DNA of 64,000 nucleotides from Moraxella sp. K1664 (GCF_039693965.1 NZ_CP155576.1:2604001-2668000); one strand, 5' to 3'; numbered from the stretch's first letter, positions 27,708 to 38,046 are shown. Numbers and translations are program-made. The notes: a model not told the origin generated them from the letters alone.

Positions 27708-28757
27708 TTAACCCTTATCCAACATCATCGCATCGCCATAACTAAAAAAGCGGTATTTTTGGGTAATGGCATGAGCATAGGCGTTTTTGATGTTATCCGT
27801 CCCTGCAAAGGCGGATACGAGCATAAGAAGCGTGGATTTTGGCAAATGAAAATTGGTAATGAGCCTATCCACCACGCCAAAGTCATAAGGCGGATAAATA
27901 AAAATCTGCGTATCGCCAGAGAACTCGGTAAGCTGTCCGTCCACACGGTGCAAATGGGCGGTTTCAAGCGTGCGAGTTACGGTCGTCCCCACGGCAATGA
28001 CTTGTCCGCCTCGTGCTTTGGTGGCGTTGATTTTGTCGGCAGTCGCTTGTGGCAAATGAGCGTATTCGGCGTGCATGATGTGGTCGGTCAAATCGTCCGC
28101 CTTGACAGGGGCGAACGTACCTGCCCCAACGTGCAAGGTTACAAAGGCAATCTCCACCCCCTTATCGGCAAGACGCTCCAAGGTCTCATCATCAAAATGC
28201 AGGCTGGCGGTCGGAGCGGCAACGCTTGCCTGTTTGGCAGGGTCGTGAAATACCGTCTGATAACGGGTGTCGTCCGTGTCGTCTGCCGTGCGTTCAAAAT
28301 AAGGCGGAATTGGCATTTGCCCATAACGCTCCAAATCCGCCAAAATCGGTGCGTCAAATTGTAAGATAAATAAATTTTCCGCCCGTCCGCACATCGTTGC
28401 CGTCATGCCACCGTCTGCCAGACTCACCGTTTGTCCCACCTTTAACGCACGGCTAGACCGTACATGACAATGGGCGATGTGGTTGTCGTGGTCGGTAATG
28501 CGTTCTATTAACACTTCCACCGCTCCGCCTGTGTCCTTGACCCCAAACAGACGGGCTTTCATGACTTTGGTGTCATTCAAAACGAGCAAATCGCCTTTGT
28601 TTAACAAATCGGGCAAATCGGTAAAATGAAGGTCGGTAAGCGTATCACCCTGAACGTGTAACAGGCGAGAGCCAGACCGCACGGCAAGTGGATAACGGGC
28701 GATGAGTTCATCGGGCAAATGATAATCAAAATCGGCAGTGAGCAGGGGTGTATTCAT
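27708..28757 (-). CDS. queA: tRNA preQ1(34) S-adenosylmethionine ribosyltransferase-isomerase
   Basis: Transfers and isomerises the ribosyl moiety of SAM onto preQ1 in tRNA, giving epoxyqueuosine. 349 residues of usual length. Seen: [14 protein letters not shown] start, [39 protein letters not shown] and [18 protein letters not shown]. Monocistronic in this window; its pathway neighbour tgt is 10 kb away. Confidence 0.95.
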   Translation of the reverse strand: MNTPLLTADFDYHLPDELIARYPLAVRSGSRLLHVQGDTLTDLHFTDLPDLLNKGDLLVLNDTKVMKARLFGVKDTGGAVEVLIERITDHDNHIAHCHVRSSRALKVGQTVSLADGGMTATMCGRAENLFILQFDAPILADLERYGQMPIPPYFERTADDTDDTRYQTVFHDPAKQASVAAPTASLHFDDETLERLADKGVEIAFVTLHVGAGTFAPVKADDLTDHIMHAEYAHLPQATADKINATKARGGQVIAVGTTVTRTLETAHLHRVDGQLTEFSGDTQIFIYPPYDFGVVDRLITNFHLPKSTLLMLVSAFAGTDNIKNAYAHAITQKYRFFSYGDAMMLDKG

Positions 28758-28934
28758 GATGTGGCTGTGTTACAATAAAAATGGCTTATTTTATCAAAAA
28801 GCCCAGCGATTTGCTTGTATTTCTCATGTTTACAAACCGTTATTTCTCATGCCTAAACTAAGCCTTTTGGCTAAATTGCAAAGTCGGCAAAAAAGGCGTA
28901 TCATATAACCATTATTTTTAATGAATGTTTTACC

Positions 28935-30182
28935 ATGCTGATGAATATCCAAAACACCGCCCCACGTCCTACATCACCCCACCCCATTTTAAATTTGGGT
29001 TTTCGCATATTTTTTGTGGGGTCGGCAGTCTTTGCCATACTTGCCATGTTGCTGTGGCTTGCTATTTTGCAGGGATTTGCTCCTTTTAAAGGCACGTTTA
29101 ACCCTTTTTATTGGCACGCCCATGAGATGATTTTTGGTTATGCGTTGGCGGTGATTGCGGGATTTTTATTGACCGCCGTTAAGACGTGGACAAGCCAACC
29201 CATGCCCTACGGCTGGCATTTGGGGGCGATATTTGGGGCGTGGGCGGTCGCTCGCCTGCTTTGGCTTGGGCTACACGCCACGCCCAGTGTTGCCATGCTT
29301 AGTGTGGCGTTTGTGTTTGATTTGCTCTTTTGGGGCATGACCGCCTACTCGGTCATCAAGGCGGTGTGGGTCGCTCGCCAAAAACGCCAAATCGGTATCG
29401 TTGCCAAACTTACCCTGCTCATGCTTGCCAATATCGCCTTTTATGCAGGGGTGTTTTTGGACAGCACGACCACACAACAAATCGCTCTGTATGGGGCGTT
29501 ATATCTGGTCATTGGTGTGGTATTTACCATTGCCAGACGGGTGTTGCCGTTTTTTATCGTCAAGGGTATCAGCGTGGATAATAACGGCAAACCCAACGGT
29601 TTAAATATAGAACAAAAAAATTCGGTATTGCTTGACAGAATGAACCTAGTCGGATTTTTTGGTTTTATCGTGTTTGATTTGTTTGTCAAATCGCCCATGC
29701 TCGCCAGTGCCTTTGCTCTGGTTTGTGTGATTGCCAACATTTGCCGTCTTAAAAATTGGTATCACCCTGCCATTTGGCAAAAACCGCTACTATGGTCGCT
29801 CGTCATCGCCTTTGGGGGCATGACCGCAAGTTTGGCATTCTTTGTCGTATTACCCTTTATTGAGACGAGTGTCAATGTACATTCGCTCGGCTTGCATGGT
29901 CTGGCGTTATTTGGCGTGGGACTCATGACCGTTGCCATGATGGCTCGGGTGTCGCTTGGGCATACGGGGCGGAACATTCATCAGCCCCCAAAAACCGTGG
30001 GTGCGATATTTATCCTAATGATAATCTCTGCCCTATGCCGTGTGGTCATGCCGATGTTTGGCGGTGATTATATGACGTGGGTGCTCATCTCGCAAGTGGC
30101 GTGGGTGCTGTCCTTTGGGCTGTTTTGCGTGTCGTATGTGGGGATTTTGGCAAAACCACGCACCGATGGGTTGTTTGGCTGA
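28935..30182 (+). CDS. nnrS: NnrS family membrane protein
   Basis: 415 residues with about 12 membrane helices. The N-terminus PILNLGFRIFFVGSAVFAILAMLLW and the NPFYWHAHEMIFGYALAVIAGFLLTA segment, with paired histidines, are signatures of NnrS, a haem- and copper-containing protein tied to nitric-oxide tolerance and denitrification. GHTGR (MARVSLGHTGRNI) is another conserved point. No nor or nir genes are near. Confidence 0.88.
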   Translation: MLMNIQNTAPRPTSPHPILNLGFRIFFVGSAVFAILAMLLWLAILQGFAPFKGTFNPFYWHAHEMIFGYALAVIAGFLLTAVKTWTSQPMPYGWHLGAIFGAWAVARLLWLGLHATPSVAMLSVAFVFDLLFWGMTAYSVIKAVWVARQKRQIGIVAKLTLLMLANIAFYAGVFLDSTTTQQIALYGALYLVIGVVFTIARRVLPFFIVKGISVDNNGKPNGLNIEQKNSVLLDRMNLVGFFGFIVFDLFVKSPMLASAFALVCVIANICRLKNWYHPAIWQKPLLWSLVIAFGGMTASLAFFVVLPFIETSVNVHSLGLHGLALFGVGLMTVAMMARVSLGHTGRNIHQPPKTVGAIFILMIISALCRVVMPMFGGDYMTWVLISQVAWVLSFGLFCVSYVGILAKPRTDGLFG

Positions 30183-30246
30183 TAGGCAAGGATTTTAAAA
30201 CATGATAAAATGATAAAATGATAAAAAAGTTACCCACGAGACAATT

Positions 30247-31422
30247 ATGTTTAACCCTTTTAAAAAGAAAATCCACATCAACATGAGCGACATTGACAAG
30301 GTTTTGCAGGATTTTCGCCTGTATGGTCAAGCCTTGCCGACTTTTATTGATGATAAATCCTTGCATGATGACACACTAGACATCGCCCTAAGAGTGCATA
30401 AGGACGCCGACCAAGCCGAGCTTGAACAGGTGTATCATGACCTGCGTGCCAGATTACATCTCATTGGCGTGGCAGAAGTGAATTTAAATGTCGTCTTATC
30501 CGACAAAGTCGCCCCTATCGCCACAACCGCCAGTGCCGTGCAAACCCACACGCCCCAGCCGTCAAATAAAATCCCAAGCCAAACCACAGACGACACCCCC
30601 ACCAAATCCGCCCCCAAACAAGCGGACATCGCCCCCCACCCCCGCATTCGCCACATCATCGTGGTCGCCAGTGGTAAAGGCGGTGTGGGTAAATCCACCA
30701 CGACCGTCAATATCGCCCTTGCCCTACAAAAACTCGGCAAAAAAGTCGGTATCCTAGACGCTGACATCTACGGCCCGTCCGTGCCTGATATGCTGGGCGT
30801 GGCAGGGGTCAAGCCTACCGTTGAAAATGACCAATTCGTGCCGATAGACGCACACGGCATTGCCATGCTCTCCATTGGCAATTTGATAGAAAGTGAAAAT
30901 ACCCCTGTGGCGTGGCGTGGGGTCAAGGCAACAGGGGCGTTAATGCAACTGTACAGCCAAACCAACTGGCCCACGCTTGACTATCTCATCATTGATATGC
31001 CCCCCGGCACTGGCGACATTCAGCTCACCCTTGCCCAGCGTATCCCCGTAACAGGGGCGGTCATCGTTACCACGCCCCAACACATCGCCCTGCTGGACGC
31101 CCAAAAAGGCATGGAAATGTTCTTTAAAACTGATATCCCTGTCATCGGCGTGGTTGAGAACATGGCACTGCATACCTGCACCAACTGCGGTCATGTGGAC
31201 GCCATTTTTGGGGCGGACGGCGGAGCAAAGTTGGCAGAGAGATACCAAGTGCCACTTTTGGGGCAACTGCCACTTGCCACCGATATTCGCACGCAAATGG
31301 ATAAGGGCGAGCCGTCTGTCATGGCAGGTGATGATTTTGCGGTGTATTATGAAAACATCGCCAAAAATATTGATGGGCAAATTGGTAAATTTGACAAAGG
31401 AGCAAGCGGGCGGATTTTTTAA
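30247..31422 (+). CDS. mrp: Iron-sulfur cluster carrier ATPase (Mrp/ApbC)
   Basis: 391 residues. An N-terminal MIP18-like domain (about 10-85), a Pro/Thr/Ser-rich linker (about 88-132), then the P-loop NTPase domain. The deviant Walker A GKGGVGKST lies at 143-151, followed by DADIYGPSVPDMLG, DMPPGTGD and the cluster-binding CTNC in ENMALHTCTNCGHVD. It transfers Fe-S clusters to apoproteins in the cytoplasm. It follows nnrS by 64 bp on the same strand. Confidence 0.93.
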   Translation: MFNPFKKKIHINMSDIDKVLQDFRLYGQALPTFIDDKSLHDDTLDIALRVHKDADQAELEQVYHDLRARLHLIGVAEVNLNVVLSDKVAPIATTASAVQTHTPQPSNKIPSQTTDDTPTKSAPKQADIAPHPRIRHIIVVASGKGGVGKSTTTVNIALALQKLGKKVGILDADIYGPSVPDMLGVAGVKPTVENDQFVPIDAHGIAMLSIGNLIESENTPVAWRGVKATGALMQLYSQTNWPTLDYLIIDMPPGTGDIQLTLAQRIPVTGAVIVTTPQHIALLDAQKGMEMFFKTDIPVIGVVENMALHTCTNCGHVDAIFGADGGAKLAERYQVPLLGQLPLATDIRTQMDKGEPSVMAGDDFAVYYENIAKNIDGQIGKFDKGASGRIF

Positions 31423-31471
31423 AATGACATAAATAACGTGTATTTATAAATAGTGCGTGGTTTTGGTGGTA

Positions 31472-32191
31472 TTACCACCCCATTACCACGCCATTCATCA
31501 TCTGCCACGCCCCCATCATGACAATGACACTAGCCACCGCACACAGGGCAAACATGCCCTGACTGGTGCGACCTAACTTCTGACTCATCACATGGCACAG
31601 CCCTAGCACCACCCCCATCATCATGCCCCCAAGATGTCCTGCCACATCGATACTGGGTATGGCAAAGGTCATGACAAAATTAATGCCCATGATGAGTGCC
31701 AAGCTCTTGGTGTTTAGTCGCCACTTCTTTGCCGAACCGAACATTGACAAGGTCAAAAGCAACATGCCCAGTCCCATGATACCGCCCGACGCCCCTGCCG
31801 ACAGCCCCAGCCCTTGCACGCCCTGCTCTTCTATCCGTCTTAGGGTCATGTATAGGTTTAACAGATTGCCCGCCACCACCGACAGCAGAAACACCACCAA
31901 AAACCGCCACCATCCCAATATCTGCTCACTAACCATGCCAAAATAATACATGGCAAAACTGTTAAACAGCAGATGAATCACCCCGATATGCAAAAACCCT
32001 GCCGTCACCAGTCGCCACGGCTCATCGATGAGTGTCAATGGCAAAAAATTCGCCCCATAGCGAATTAGCTCCTGCCCTGTCTGCTCGTCAATGTTTACCC
32101 CATTTATGACCTGTACGCCCATCACCGCCACAAAGCTGATGATGAGTAGTAAGGTTGTCGGGGCGATTTTAAAGAATTGTGTTAAGGTCAT
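31472..32191 (-). CDS. Rhomboid family intramembrane serine protease
   Basis: 239 residues with six membrane helices. Catalytic Ser in GASGG (S135) and His in AGHLGG (H186). WRLVTAGFLHIGVIHLLFNSFAMYYFG is the rhomboid helix-2 signature (WRxxTxxFLH, HLLFN). It cleaves membrane-protein substrates within the bilayer; the substrate is unknown. Short loops and no N-terminal cytoplasmic domain distinguish it from GlpG. Confidence 0.9.
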   Translation of the reverse strand: MTLTQFFKIAPTTLLLIISFVAVMGVQVINGVNIDEQTGQELIRYGANFLPLTLIDEPWRLVTAGFLHIGVIHLLFNSFAMYYFGMVSEQILGWWRFLVVFLLSVVAGNLLNLYMTLRRIEEQGVQGLGLSAGASGGIMGLGMLLLTLSMFGSAKKWRLNTKSLALIMGINFVMTFAIPSIDVAGHLGGMMMGVVLGLCHVMSQKLGRTSQGMFALCAVASVIVMMGAWQMMNGVVMGW

Positions 32192-32320
32192 GATTGATAA
32201 AATGGTAAAAAGTGAAAGTGAATCGGCGGGATGACTTTTGTTATGTTAAAATAAATTTGTCAGGATAAAATTGATAAGATAGCAAGATATAAATATAGCA
32301 ATACAAAAACACCGACCCTA

Positions 32321-33058
32321 TCAACACAGCTCACGCACCGCCATAACAAACTGCTGTTCACCCAATCCTGCCACATCCGTACGCATGAGTGTGTCCACCC
32401 GACCCAAGAACTCATCTCTATCCATCAGGCTCGCCCCCAAACTCATCAAATGCGAATTTTCCAGTTGGCAATCCACAAGTGCCACGCCCTGCCTTTGGCA
32501 TAACTGCATGAGCCCCCAAAATGCCACCTTTGAGCTGTCCGTTGCCCGATGAAACATACTCTCACCACAGAACATCGCCCCGATATTTAGCCCATACAGT
32601 CCGCCTATCAAGGCACTAGCTTGTGGCTCATCTTGCCATATCTCCACGCTTACCGCCACACCAAGCTCGTGCAGCTCGGTGTATGCCTGTATCATCTCAT
32701 GCCCTATCCACGTCTCATTGGCATAGGCTCGTGGCTCGCTACATGCCTGTATTACATCGGCAAAGGCATGGTTGGTCGTCAGTGTCCATGTGGACTGGCG
32801 AGCCTTGCGAATGAGCGATTTTTTGGGGATAAAGTCGCTGGGCATTAGCACGCATCTGGGATTGGGCGACCACCACGCTATTGGTTCATCATGAAACCAC
32901 GGAAACACCCCAGAGCGGTAGGCGTGCAACAGCGTTGCCACCGACAAATCCGCCCCCACACCCAAACACTCTTGGTCATCAGACAAGGCTTGCACCCCCT
33001 GTCTAAAACCATAAGGGCAATCATCGGCTAAGGCGTGAATTTGGTGAATGTTTATCAT
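32321..33058 (-). CDS. aat: Leucyl/phenylalanyl-tRNA-protein transferase
   Basis: Adds Leu or Phe to N-terminal Arg or Lys of proteins, marking them for ClpAP (N-end rule). 245 residues. YRSGVFPWFHDEPIAWWSPNPRCVL is the family core near residues 48-72, and GGLYGLNIGAMFCGESMFHRATDSSKVAF the second motif. Length matches the family. ATG 33058 is the only start compatible with this. Confidence 0.94.
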   Translation of the reverse strand: MINIHQIHALADDCPYGFRQGVQALSDDQECLGVGADLSVATLLHAYRSGVFPWFHDEPIAWWSPNPRCVLMPSDFIPKKSLIRKARQSTWTLTTNHAFADVIQACSEPRAYANETWIGHEMIQAYTELHELGVAVSVEIWQDEPQASALIGGLYGLNIGAMFCGESMFHRATDSSKVAFWGLMQLCQRQGVALVDCQLENSHLMSLGASLMDRDEFLGRVDTLMRTDVAGLGEQQFVMAVRELC

Positions 33059-33342
33059 AAAAAACAGTTATTTAAAAATGTAAAAATAATAAAAGGTGTG
33101 ATAAATTATGGTTAAAAATGGATTGGCAAGACAAATTATGATTAATTATTAAGTTTGGGTAAATTTCATTTTCCCATCTGTCATGTTAAAAACGTCTTAT
33201 TTAACAAATGCCTATTTTTATCAGTGTTATAAAATAAAAATCCGCCCCCACCAGCAACCCATCACTCAAACCGCTTTAAATTTTAAAACACACCCCCATT
33301 AATGGCAAGTGTTATTTTCAATTCAACAAAACAGAGAACATT

Positions 33343-34245
33343 ATGTTAAATAAAGATTATCGCCAACGCTTTTTTATTGAGCATTCGCCCGTGCGTGGTG
33401 ATGTGGTGCGACTGTCCGACAGTTTTACCACCGTGATTAGCCAAAAAGATTACCCCCCTGCCATCAAAGCCTTATTGGGCGAGATGTTGGTGTCGGCAAG
33501 CCTGCTTATCGGCACGCTCAAAATTGACGGCAAATTATCCATTCAACTGCAATCATCAGACGACAACTCGCCCCTGCGTTTTGCCATGGCAGAGTGCGAC
33601 CACTCATCAGGGCAAGAGCTGGGGGCGGTGCGTGCGTTGGCAAGTTTTGACAACAGCGATGACAAACAGGCGTTTTGGCAATCGCTTCGCACCAGTGATA
33701 ACGCTTTTGCCGTCATCAAAACAGGCGTGCTATTTATCAGCATTCACCCTAACTTTGGCGAGAGCTATCAAGGCATTGTCGAGCGTGTGAGCGACAACTT
33801 AGGCGAGTGCCTAGCCCATTACCAAAAACAATCCGCCCAAATCCCCACCATCATCAAACTTGCCACCGATGAGACCACCGCCGGCGGACTGCTTGTACAA
33901 CTACTGCCCCAATCGGACGCCGACAAAGAAAACGACCCTGACCTATGGGATAGATTAAGCGTACTCACTAGCACCATCAAGGCGGACGAGCTGACCGAAC
34001 TGCCTGCCGATGAAATCCTATATCGCCTGTATCACGAAGAAGATGTGGTACTGCCCGAACCCACCCCACTTGGCTTTGCTTGTACTTGCTCGCCCGAAAA
34101 AAGCGAAGGAGCGATTTTGCAACTAGGACATGATGAAGCCCTAGAAGTCGTGGACGCTCATGGCGGTACACTCACGTTAGATTGTGGTTTTTGTGGTAGG
34201 GAATACCGTTTTGATAAAGATGATATTAAGCAGTTATTTGCGTGA
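33343..34245 (+). CDS. hslO: Redox-regulated chaperone Hsp33
   Basis: 300 residues. A holdase that is activated when its zinc-binding cysteines form disulphides under oxidative stress. The four cysteines are present as CTC (C247, C249) and CGFC (C281, C284). Conserved N-terminal features are VRGDVVRLSDSF and LLGEMLVSASLLIGTLK. It is monocistronic and ends at a clear terminator. Confidence 0.95.
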   Translation: MLNKDYRQRFFIEHSPVRGDVVRLSDSFTTVISQKDYPPAIKALLGEMLVSASLLIGTLKIDGKLSIQLQSSDDNSPLRFAMAECDHSSGQELGAVRALASFDNSDDKQAFWQSLRTSDNAFAVIKTGVLFISIHPNFGESYQGIVERVSDNLGECLAHYQKQSAQIPTIIKLATDETTAGGLLVQLLPQSDADKENDPDLWDRLSVLTSTIKADELTELPADEILYRLYHEEDVVLPEPTPLGFACTCSPEKSEGAILQLGHDEALEVVDAHGGTLTLDCGFCGREYRFDKDDIKQLFA

Positions 34246-34265
34246 TACGTCCTACCCCACCAACG

Positions 34266-34289
34266 CCCACTGTCATGCAGTGGGTTTTT
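34266..34289 (+). terminator. Terminator after hslO
   Basis: Stem CCCACTG / CAGTGGG with a 5-base loop, then TTTTTA. Confidence 0.8.
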
Positions 34290-34342
34290 ATTGGTGAAAA
34301 ATATTGGTATAATGGGCGATATATTATTATCATGGAGATGTC

Positions 34343-34579
34343 ATGATTGTAGAAATCCCCCAAGAATTACAAGTGATGATAGAGTACCGTGCCAAACAAC
34401 AAGGCATATCATCACACGCCTTTGCCGTCAAAACCTCAGAGCAGGCGGTCAATCCAAGTTATGCCAATGGCGATTTTAATTTTGATTTGGCACGTATAGA
34501 CCAATCTATTAAAAGCGGACGTATTGATGTGCCTGATTTTGATGACATGGACGAATTTTTGGCATGGGTAAATTCATAA
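34343..34579 (+). CDS. Putative antitoxin
   Basis: 78 residues, acidic C-terminus. MIVEIPQELQVMIEYRAKQQGISSHAFAVKTSEQAV looks like the strand-helix-helix of a small DNA-binding antitoxin, and the tail (FDDMDEFLAWVNS) like a toxin-wrapping helix. It overlaps the next gene by 16 bp, a toxin-antitoxin layout. ATG is preceded by GGAGATGTC. No named family assigned. Confidence 0.65.
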   Translation: MIVEIPQELQVMIEYRAKQQGISSHAFAVKTSEQAVNPSYANGDFNFDLARIDQSIKSGRIDVPDFDDMDEFLAWVNS

Positions 34580-34937
34580 AAGTTATTTTTACCTCACAAT
34601 TTAAATTATGGCTAAAAAATTATCCAAAAGCCGACCAAATTAAAATCGGTTTGTTCGTAGAACACGTCAAACAGTTTGGACTTAACAACTTGCAAGGACG
34701 CAACAAATCATCAGACAACGTCCCCACCGATGACCTAAATTGGCTACAAAAAGTCAAATATACCCAAGCCTATCGCCTGTGGCATTACCATATCGGCATA
34801 CCTGATTATGCAGGCGAATTTGGCGACAGACTGGCGAATACATTTTGCATTATCAGCGTTTTGATGATGAGATTGTCATCGTGGATATGTCCGCCCACCC
34901 ACCTTTTGAACTACCTAGCATAGACCGCCTAATCTAA
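34564..34937 (+). pseudogene. RelE-fold-like toxin partner, frameshifted near its C-terminus
   Basis: Begins MGKFIKVIFTSQFKLWLKNYPKADQIKIG, then EHVKQFGLNNLQGRNKSSD and YRLWHYHIGIPDY, a pattern of small single-domain toxins. Near 34834-34836 the frame shifts: as sequenced it ends at 34923 with an implausible hydrophobic tail. In the next frame the DNA reads EYILHYQRFDDEIVIVDMSAHPPFELPSIDRLI and stops at 34937, two bases before the next ATG. A single missing base restores a sensible C-terminus. The toxin is therefore probably inactive, unless the shift is a sequencing error. Family identity uncertain. Confidence 0.7.
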
Positions 34938-34939
34938 CC

Positions 34940-35599
34940 ATGCCAATCCCCACCCACATGGACAGTAAAACCGCCGACATCGCCAAAGATGGCTTTTCGG
35001 TCATGTATGAGTTTTACCCAAACCACCCCAGAGATTACCCCATTTATCATGATTTTGATGACAGCATGGTATTGTTACAGCATTTACCAACGTTGTTGAT
35101 ATTTGGTGTACTGGCAATCAGCCTTGGCAATGTGTGGCTCAATATCTTTATGGGCAATCAGTCGTTTTGGAACGCCCTGCCCTTTACGGTGGTTTTTTTA
35201 TTGATTGCCAGATTTGCCTTGTTTTTGTTGTACGCTCATATTTTTATGTGGAGACATCATAATACGATGATTGAGATTGATAAAGAACATATCGCTTTTG
35301 TCAAGCATTATACCGACCGTGAAAAAACGGTCATCGGTTTTGATAGGATTTATCATGCTAAGCTAAAACAACGCACCAAAACATGGTATAAAATCGTGTT
35401 GTATTATGTGGAATTTAGCGATGACGGTCTTTATTATAAAAAGCACAAAAGCACGATTGGTTATGTGAGTAATCTATTTGGCATGGGCGAGCGGGCAAAT
35501 CACATCGTAGGCGACATCATACACACCATGCAAGCATATCATGACAGTCATGATGTGAATTTGCCAAAAGTGAATTATATTAAACAAAAATTCTTTTAA
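34940..35599 (+). CDS. Membrane protein of unknown function
   Basis: 219 residues. Two transmembrane helices at about 45-70 and 76-102 (LLQHLPTLLIFGVLAISLGNVWL and FTVVFLLIARFALFLLYAHIF), then a beta-rich cytoplasmic region (HHNTMIEIDKEHIAFVKHYTDREKTVIGFDRIYHAKLKQ...) that resembles a PH-like domain. It starts 2 bp after the restored stop of the toxin frame, but there is no evidence that it belongs to that pair. No family recognised. Confidence 0.6.
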   Translation: MPIPTHMDSKTADIAKDGFSVMYEFYPNHPRDYPIYHDFDDSMVLLQHLPTLLIFGVLAISLGNVWLNIFMGNQSFWNALPFTVVFLLIARFALFLLYAHIFMWRHHNTMIEIDKEHIAFVKHYTDREKTVIGFDRIYHAKLKQRTKTWYKIVLYYVEFSDDGLYYKKHKSTIGYVSNLFGMGERANHIVGDIIHTMQAYHDSHDVNLPKVNYIKQKFF

Positions 35600-35610
35600 T
35601 TAACAATAAA

Positions 35611-36537
35611 CTACCGATACAACGTCCGCTCATTTAACAAATCAATGTCCGCCTGTTTTAGCTCAAAATTATGCAAATCCTGCTCATTGGCATAGGGGTA
35701 CATAAGAGCAGTGGGGTCATCATTATGCCCGATACTAAGGGCATGACCCAGCTCATGAGCCAGCACCAATCGCAAATCATCGATATTTTCAAACTCATAA
35801 ATATCAATCTTATGCCCGTCAAACTGCCCCTTATGAAACTCTCGGGGCGTTAGGCGAGCATTAGCGTGGTCAATGGCGTGATTGATATGTCCTGCCTTGT
35901 GATTGATGTCATCTACCGCTTGGTTAAAGGCGTCTTGGGAGAGCCGATAAGCATCAATCTTGGCATTTAGGGTTTGCTGATTGGCTCGCAACTGCTTCTC
36001 TATATCTAGCAAGCGTTGGCGTTCGCTTGGGTCGTGGGTGTGATTAATGAGATGAATGGTGTGGTTATATTGCTCTTGCCAAGCGGTCAGCTCGGCTTGC
36101 AAACGATTAAATTCATCGTGCAACACCTGTCTTTGGCGTGCCAGATTGTCCGAGTCTCGCCTGTGGTTTTGTTGTAGGGTATCTAGCTCCTGCTTGATTT
36201 GTTGGCGTGCTGTGGTCTCCATTTGTCGCTCATCATAGATGAGATTGATACTCACTTTTGCACTGTCATCATAGACAAACCACTGCCGACCCGTGCCGTC
36301 ATGCCATATCATCACCGCTTCATGGGCAAGGCGTTTGACTTCATCATGACTTAACCCAAAACGCTCGTCCACATCGCCAATGCGATACCGCACTCGCAAA
36401 TCGGTCGGATAAGTCAGCCGATGAATCAAACTATTATAGCGAACCTGTGGCTCGGTGTGGGTCTGATATGAGAAAAACCCAAGCACCAACACCACGCCTG
36501 CCAATATCATCAGCCGAATGATTTTTAACAATGTCAT
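35611..36537 (-). CDS. Matrixin-like zinc metalloprotease, membrane-anchored
   Basis: 308 residues. N-terminal membrane anchor (IIRLMILAGVVLVLGFFSY), a long helical/coiled-coil middle (about 105-230, Gln/Arg/Asp/His-rich) and the zinc motif HELGHALSIGH (H261, E262, H265, H271) near the C-terminus, followed by DPTALMYPY, where the Met is in the position of the Met-turn. It would act in the periplasm. Substrate unknown. It lies downstream of orn on the same strand. Confidence 0.8.
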   Translation of the reverse strand: MTLLKIIRLMILAGVVLVLGFFSYQTHTEPQVRYNSLIHRLTYPTDLRVRYRIGDVDERFGLSHDEVKRLAHEAVMIWHDGTGRQWFVYDDSAKVSINLIYDERQMETTARQQIKQELDTLQQNHRRDSDNLARQRQVLHDEFNRLQAELTAWQEQYNHTIHLINHTHDPSERQRLLDIEKQLRANQQTLNAKIDAYRLSQDAFNQAVDDINHKAGHINHAIDHANARLTPREFHKGQFDGHKIDIYEFENIDDLRLVLAHELGHALSIGHNDDPTALMYPYANEQDLHNFELKQADIDLLNERTLYR

Positions 36538-36572
36538 TTATTTATTCAAATCAAAGAACAACTACTGCTAAA

Positions 36573-37157
36573 TCAATCCAACAATTTAAAAAAATGCTCA
36601 CGATAATGGCGTAACTCACGAATAGAATCTCTAATATCATCTAATGCCAAATGCGTACCGTCTTTTTGGTAGCCATGGACGATATCAGGTCGCCAACGAT
36701 AACACAACTCTTTGATGCTAGACACATCTAGGTTACGATAATGAAAAAACGCTTCCAATTTGGGCATTTGTCTTGCCAAAAAACGCCTGTCTTGACAGAT
36801 AGAATTACCACACATTGGGGAGATTCCCTCATCTGCCCATTTTGACAAAAATTCAATGGTTGCCTGCTCTGCATACGCCAGCGTTATCTTACTGCGACGA
36901 ACACGGTCGGTTAAACCTGATTCTCGGTGCTGGCGAGTACACCACTCGTCCATGGCATTTAGTGCTGTATCAGGAACTTTGATGGCAAATACAGGACCTT
37001 CGGCAAGAATGTTCAGGTCATCATCGGTAACAATGGTTGCAATCTCAATAATCTCATCTGTTTGGGTATCAAGCCCTGTCATTTCTAGGTCAATCCAGAT
37101 GAGTGCTTTTTTGGGTTTTTGGGTAGGCTTGGGGTGTGTGATATGAATTTTGGACAT
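36573..37157 (-). CDS. orn: Oligoribonuclease
   Basis: Degrades 2-5-nucleotide RNA and linear di-GMP. 194 residues from ATG 37157 (GGAAAC upstream); starts at 37169 and 37172 would add four or five residues. DEDDh motifs: [47 protein letters not shown]. Length and motifs are those of the essential E. coli enzyme. Confidence 0.94.
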   Translation of the reverse strand: MSKIHITHPKPTQKPKKALIWIDLEMTGLDTQTDEIIEIATIVTDDDLNILAEGPVFAIKVPDTALNAMDEWCTRQHRESGLTDRVRRSKITLAYAEQATIEFLSKWADEGISPMCGNSICQDRRFLARQMPKLEAFFHYRNLDVSSIKELCYRWRPDIVHGYQKDGTHLALDDIRDSIRELRHYREHFFKLLD

Positions 37158-37287
37158 GAGTGTTTCCATCATAATTGAATGATTTTTAAGAGGGTAATTA
37201 CCAATAAAAGCAATAAAAGGGCAATATAAAAAGATAAAAATGGGACAACCGCCCCACTCTCATCTACTTTATTAGCCAAAATAAACA

Positions 37288-37854
37288 TCAGCTAAATCGC
37301 TTGGGGGTCTCGTCATACACATGAGCATGATATTGTCGCATTTGACGTTCCATAACCGTGGCTATGGCTGCTGAAATCATGCTTTGACCGATGCTGTGGA
37401 TATGCTCTGCCCCAACCATTTGCTTGACCTTATCAGAAAAAGCAATGCTCACCAGTATCTCATCAGTTCCCACTTCTTGGAGCACCAGTGAACCATTTTC
37501 TGTCTCAATAAATTCCAACATGGTCTCACTTACCTGCTGGGTACTGGCTTTATTATGGTTGAATGTGTCATTAACACCTGCATGGGTCTGTTTTTTGTTG
37601 GTGCGTCTTGACCCATCGCTTTGAGCGTCGGTATTTTTGGGTTTTGCTTTTGTGGTGCTTGGTTGGTTTTGAGTGTCGCTTACTGCTTGATTATTATCAA
37701 TGTCATTATCTGCTTGCACATCAAGAACAGCAGTCGCTGGGTCAGTTTTTTTATGAGTGCATTTGGGTCTGTTTTGCTTGGTGTTTTGTGTAGATACAGA
37801 CGTATTATCTGTCGTCATGCCCTGCCCTGTCTGTTTGTCGGATTGTTTTACCAT
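37288..37854 (-). CDS. Protein of unknown function with disordered N-terminal half
   Basis: 188 residues from ATG 37854 (AGGCAAT upstream); the in-frame stretch back to 37944 lacks a clear ribosome site. The first half is rich in Thr, Gln, Asn, Lys and Asp without structure; the second half (ETMLEFIETENGSLVLQEVGTDEILVSIAFSDKVKQMVGAEHIHSIGQSMISAAIATVMERQMRQ) is a compact domain with alternating strands and a final helix. No family recognised. Confidence 0.6.
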   Translation of the reverse strand: MVKQSDKQTGQGMTTDNTSVSTQNTKQNRPKCTHKKTDPATAVLDVQADNDIDNNQAVSDTQNQPSTTKAKPKNTDAQSDGSRRTNKKQTHAGVNDTFNHNKASTQQVSETMLEFIETENGSLVLQEVGTDEILVSIAFSDKVKQMVGAEHIHSIGQSMISAAIATVMERQMRQYHAHVYDETPKRFS

Positions 37855-38046
37855 AATATTGCCTACTATTAGCGTGCTTTTGGTGTGCTTTTTATCACTG
37901 ATATGAATCAGCCTTATTATGGTGATTATTTTGCCAAATTTCAAGTTATTGCCAGTGATTTTACTTCTTTTTCATCGCACACACCATCGCACACACCAAA
38001 GATAGGCATGAGAATGTAAACAGGCACGCTCCTTACTTTATAAATA

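Noticed and set aside
31423-31471. Hairpin GTGGTATTACCAC between mrp and the rhomboid gene as a terminator
   Set aside because: It largely overlaps the start of the rhomboid 3' end and lacks a T run.
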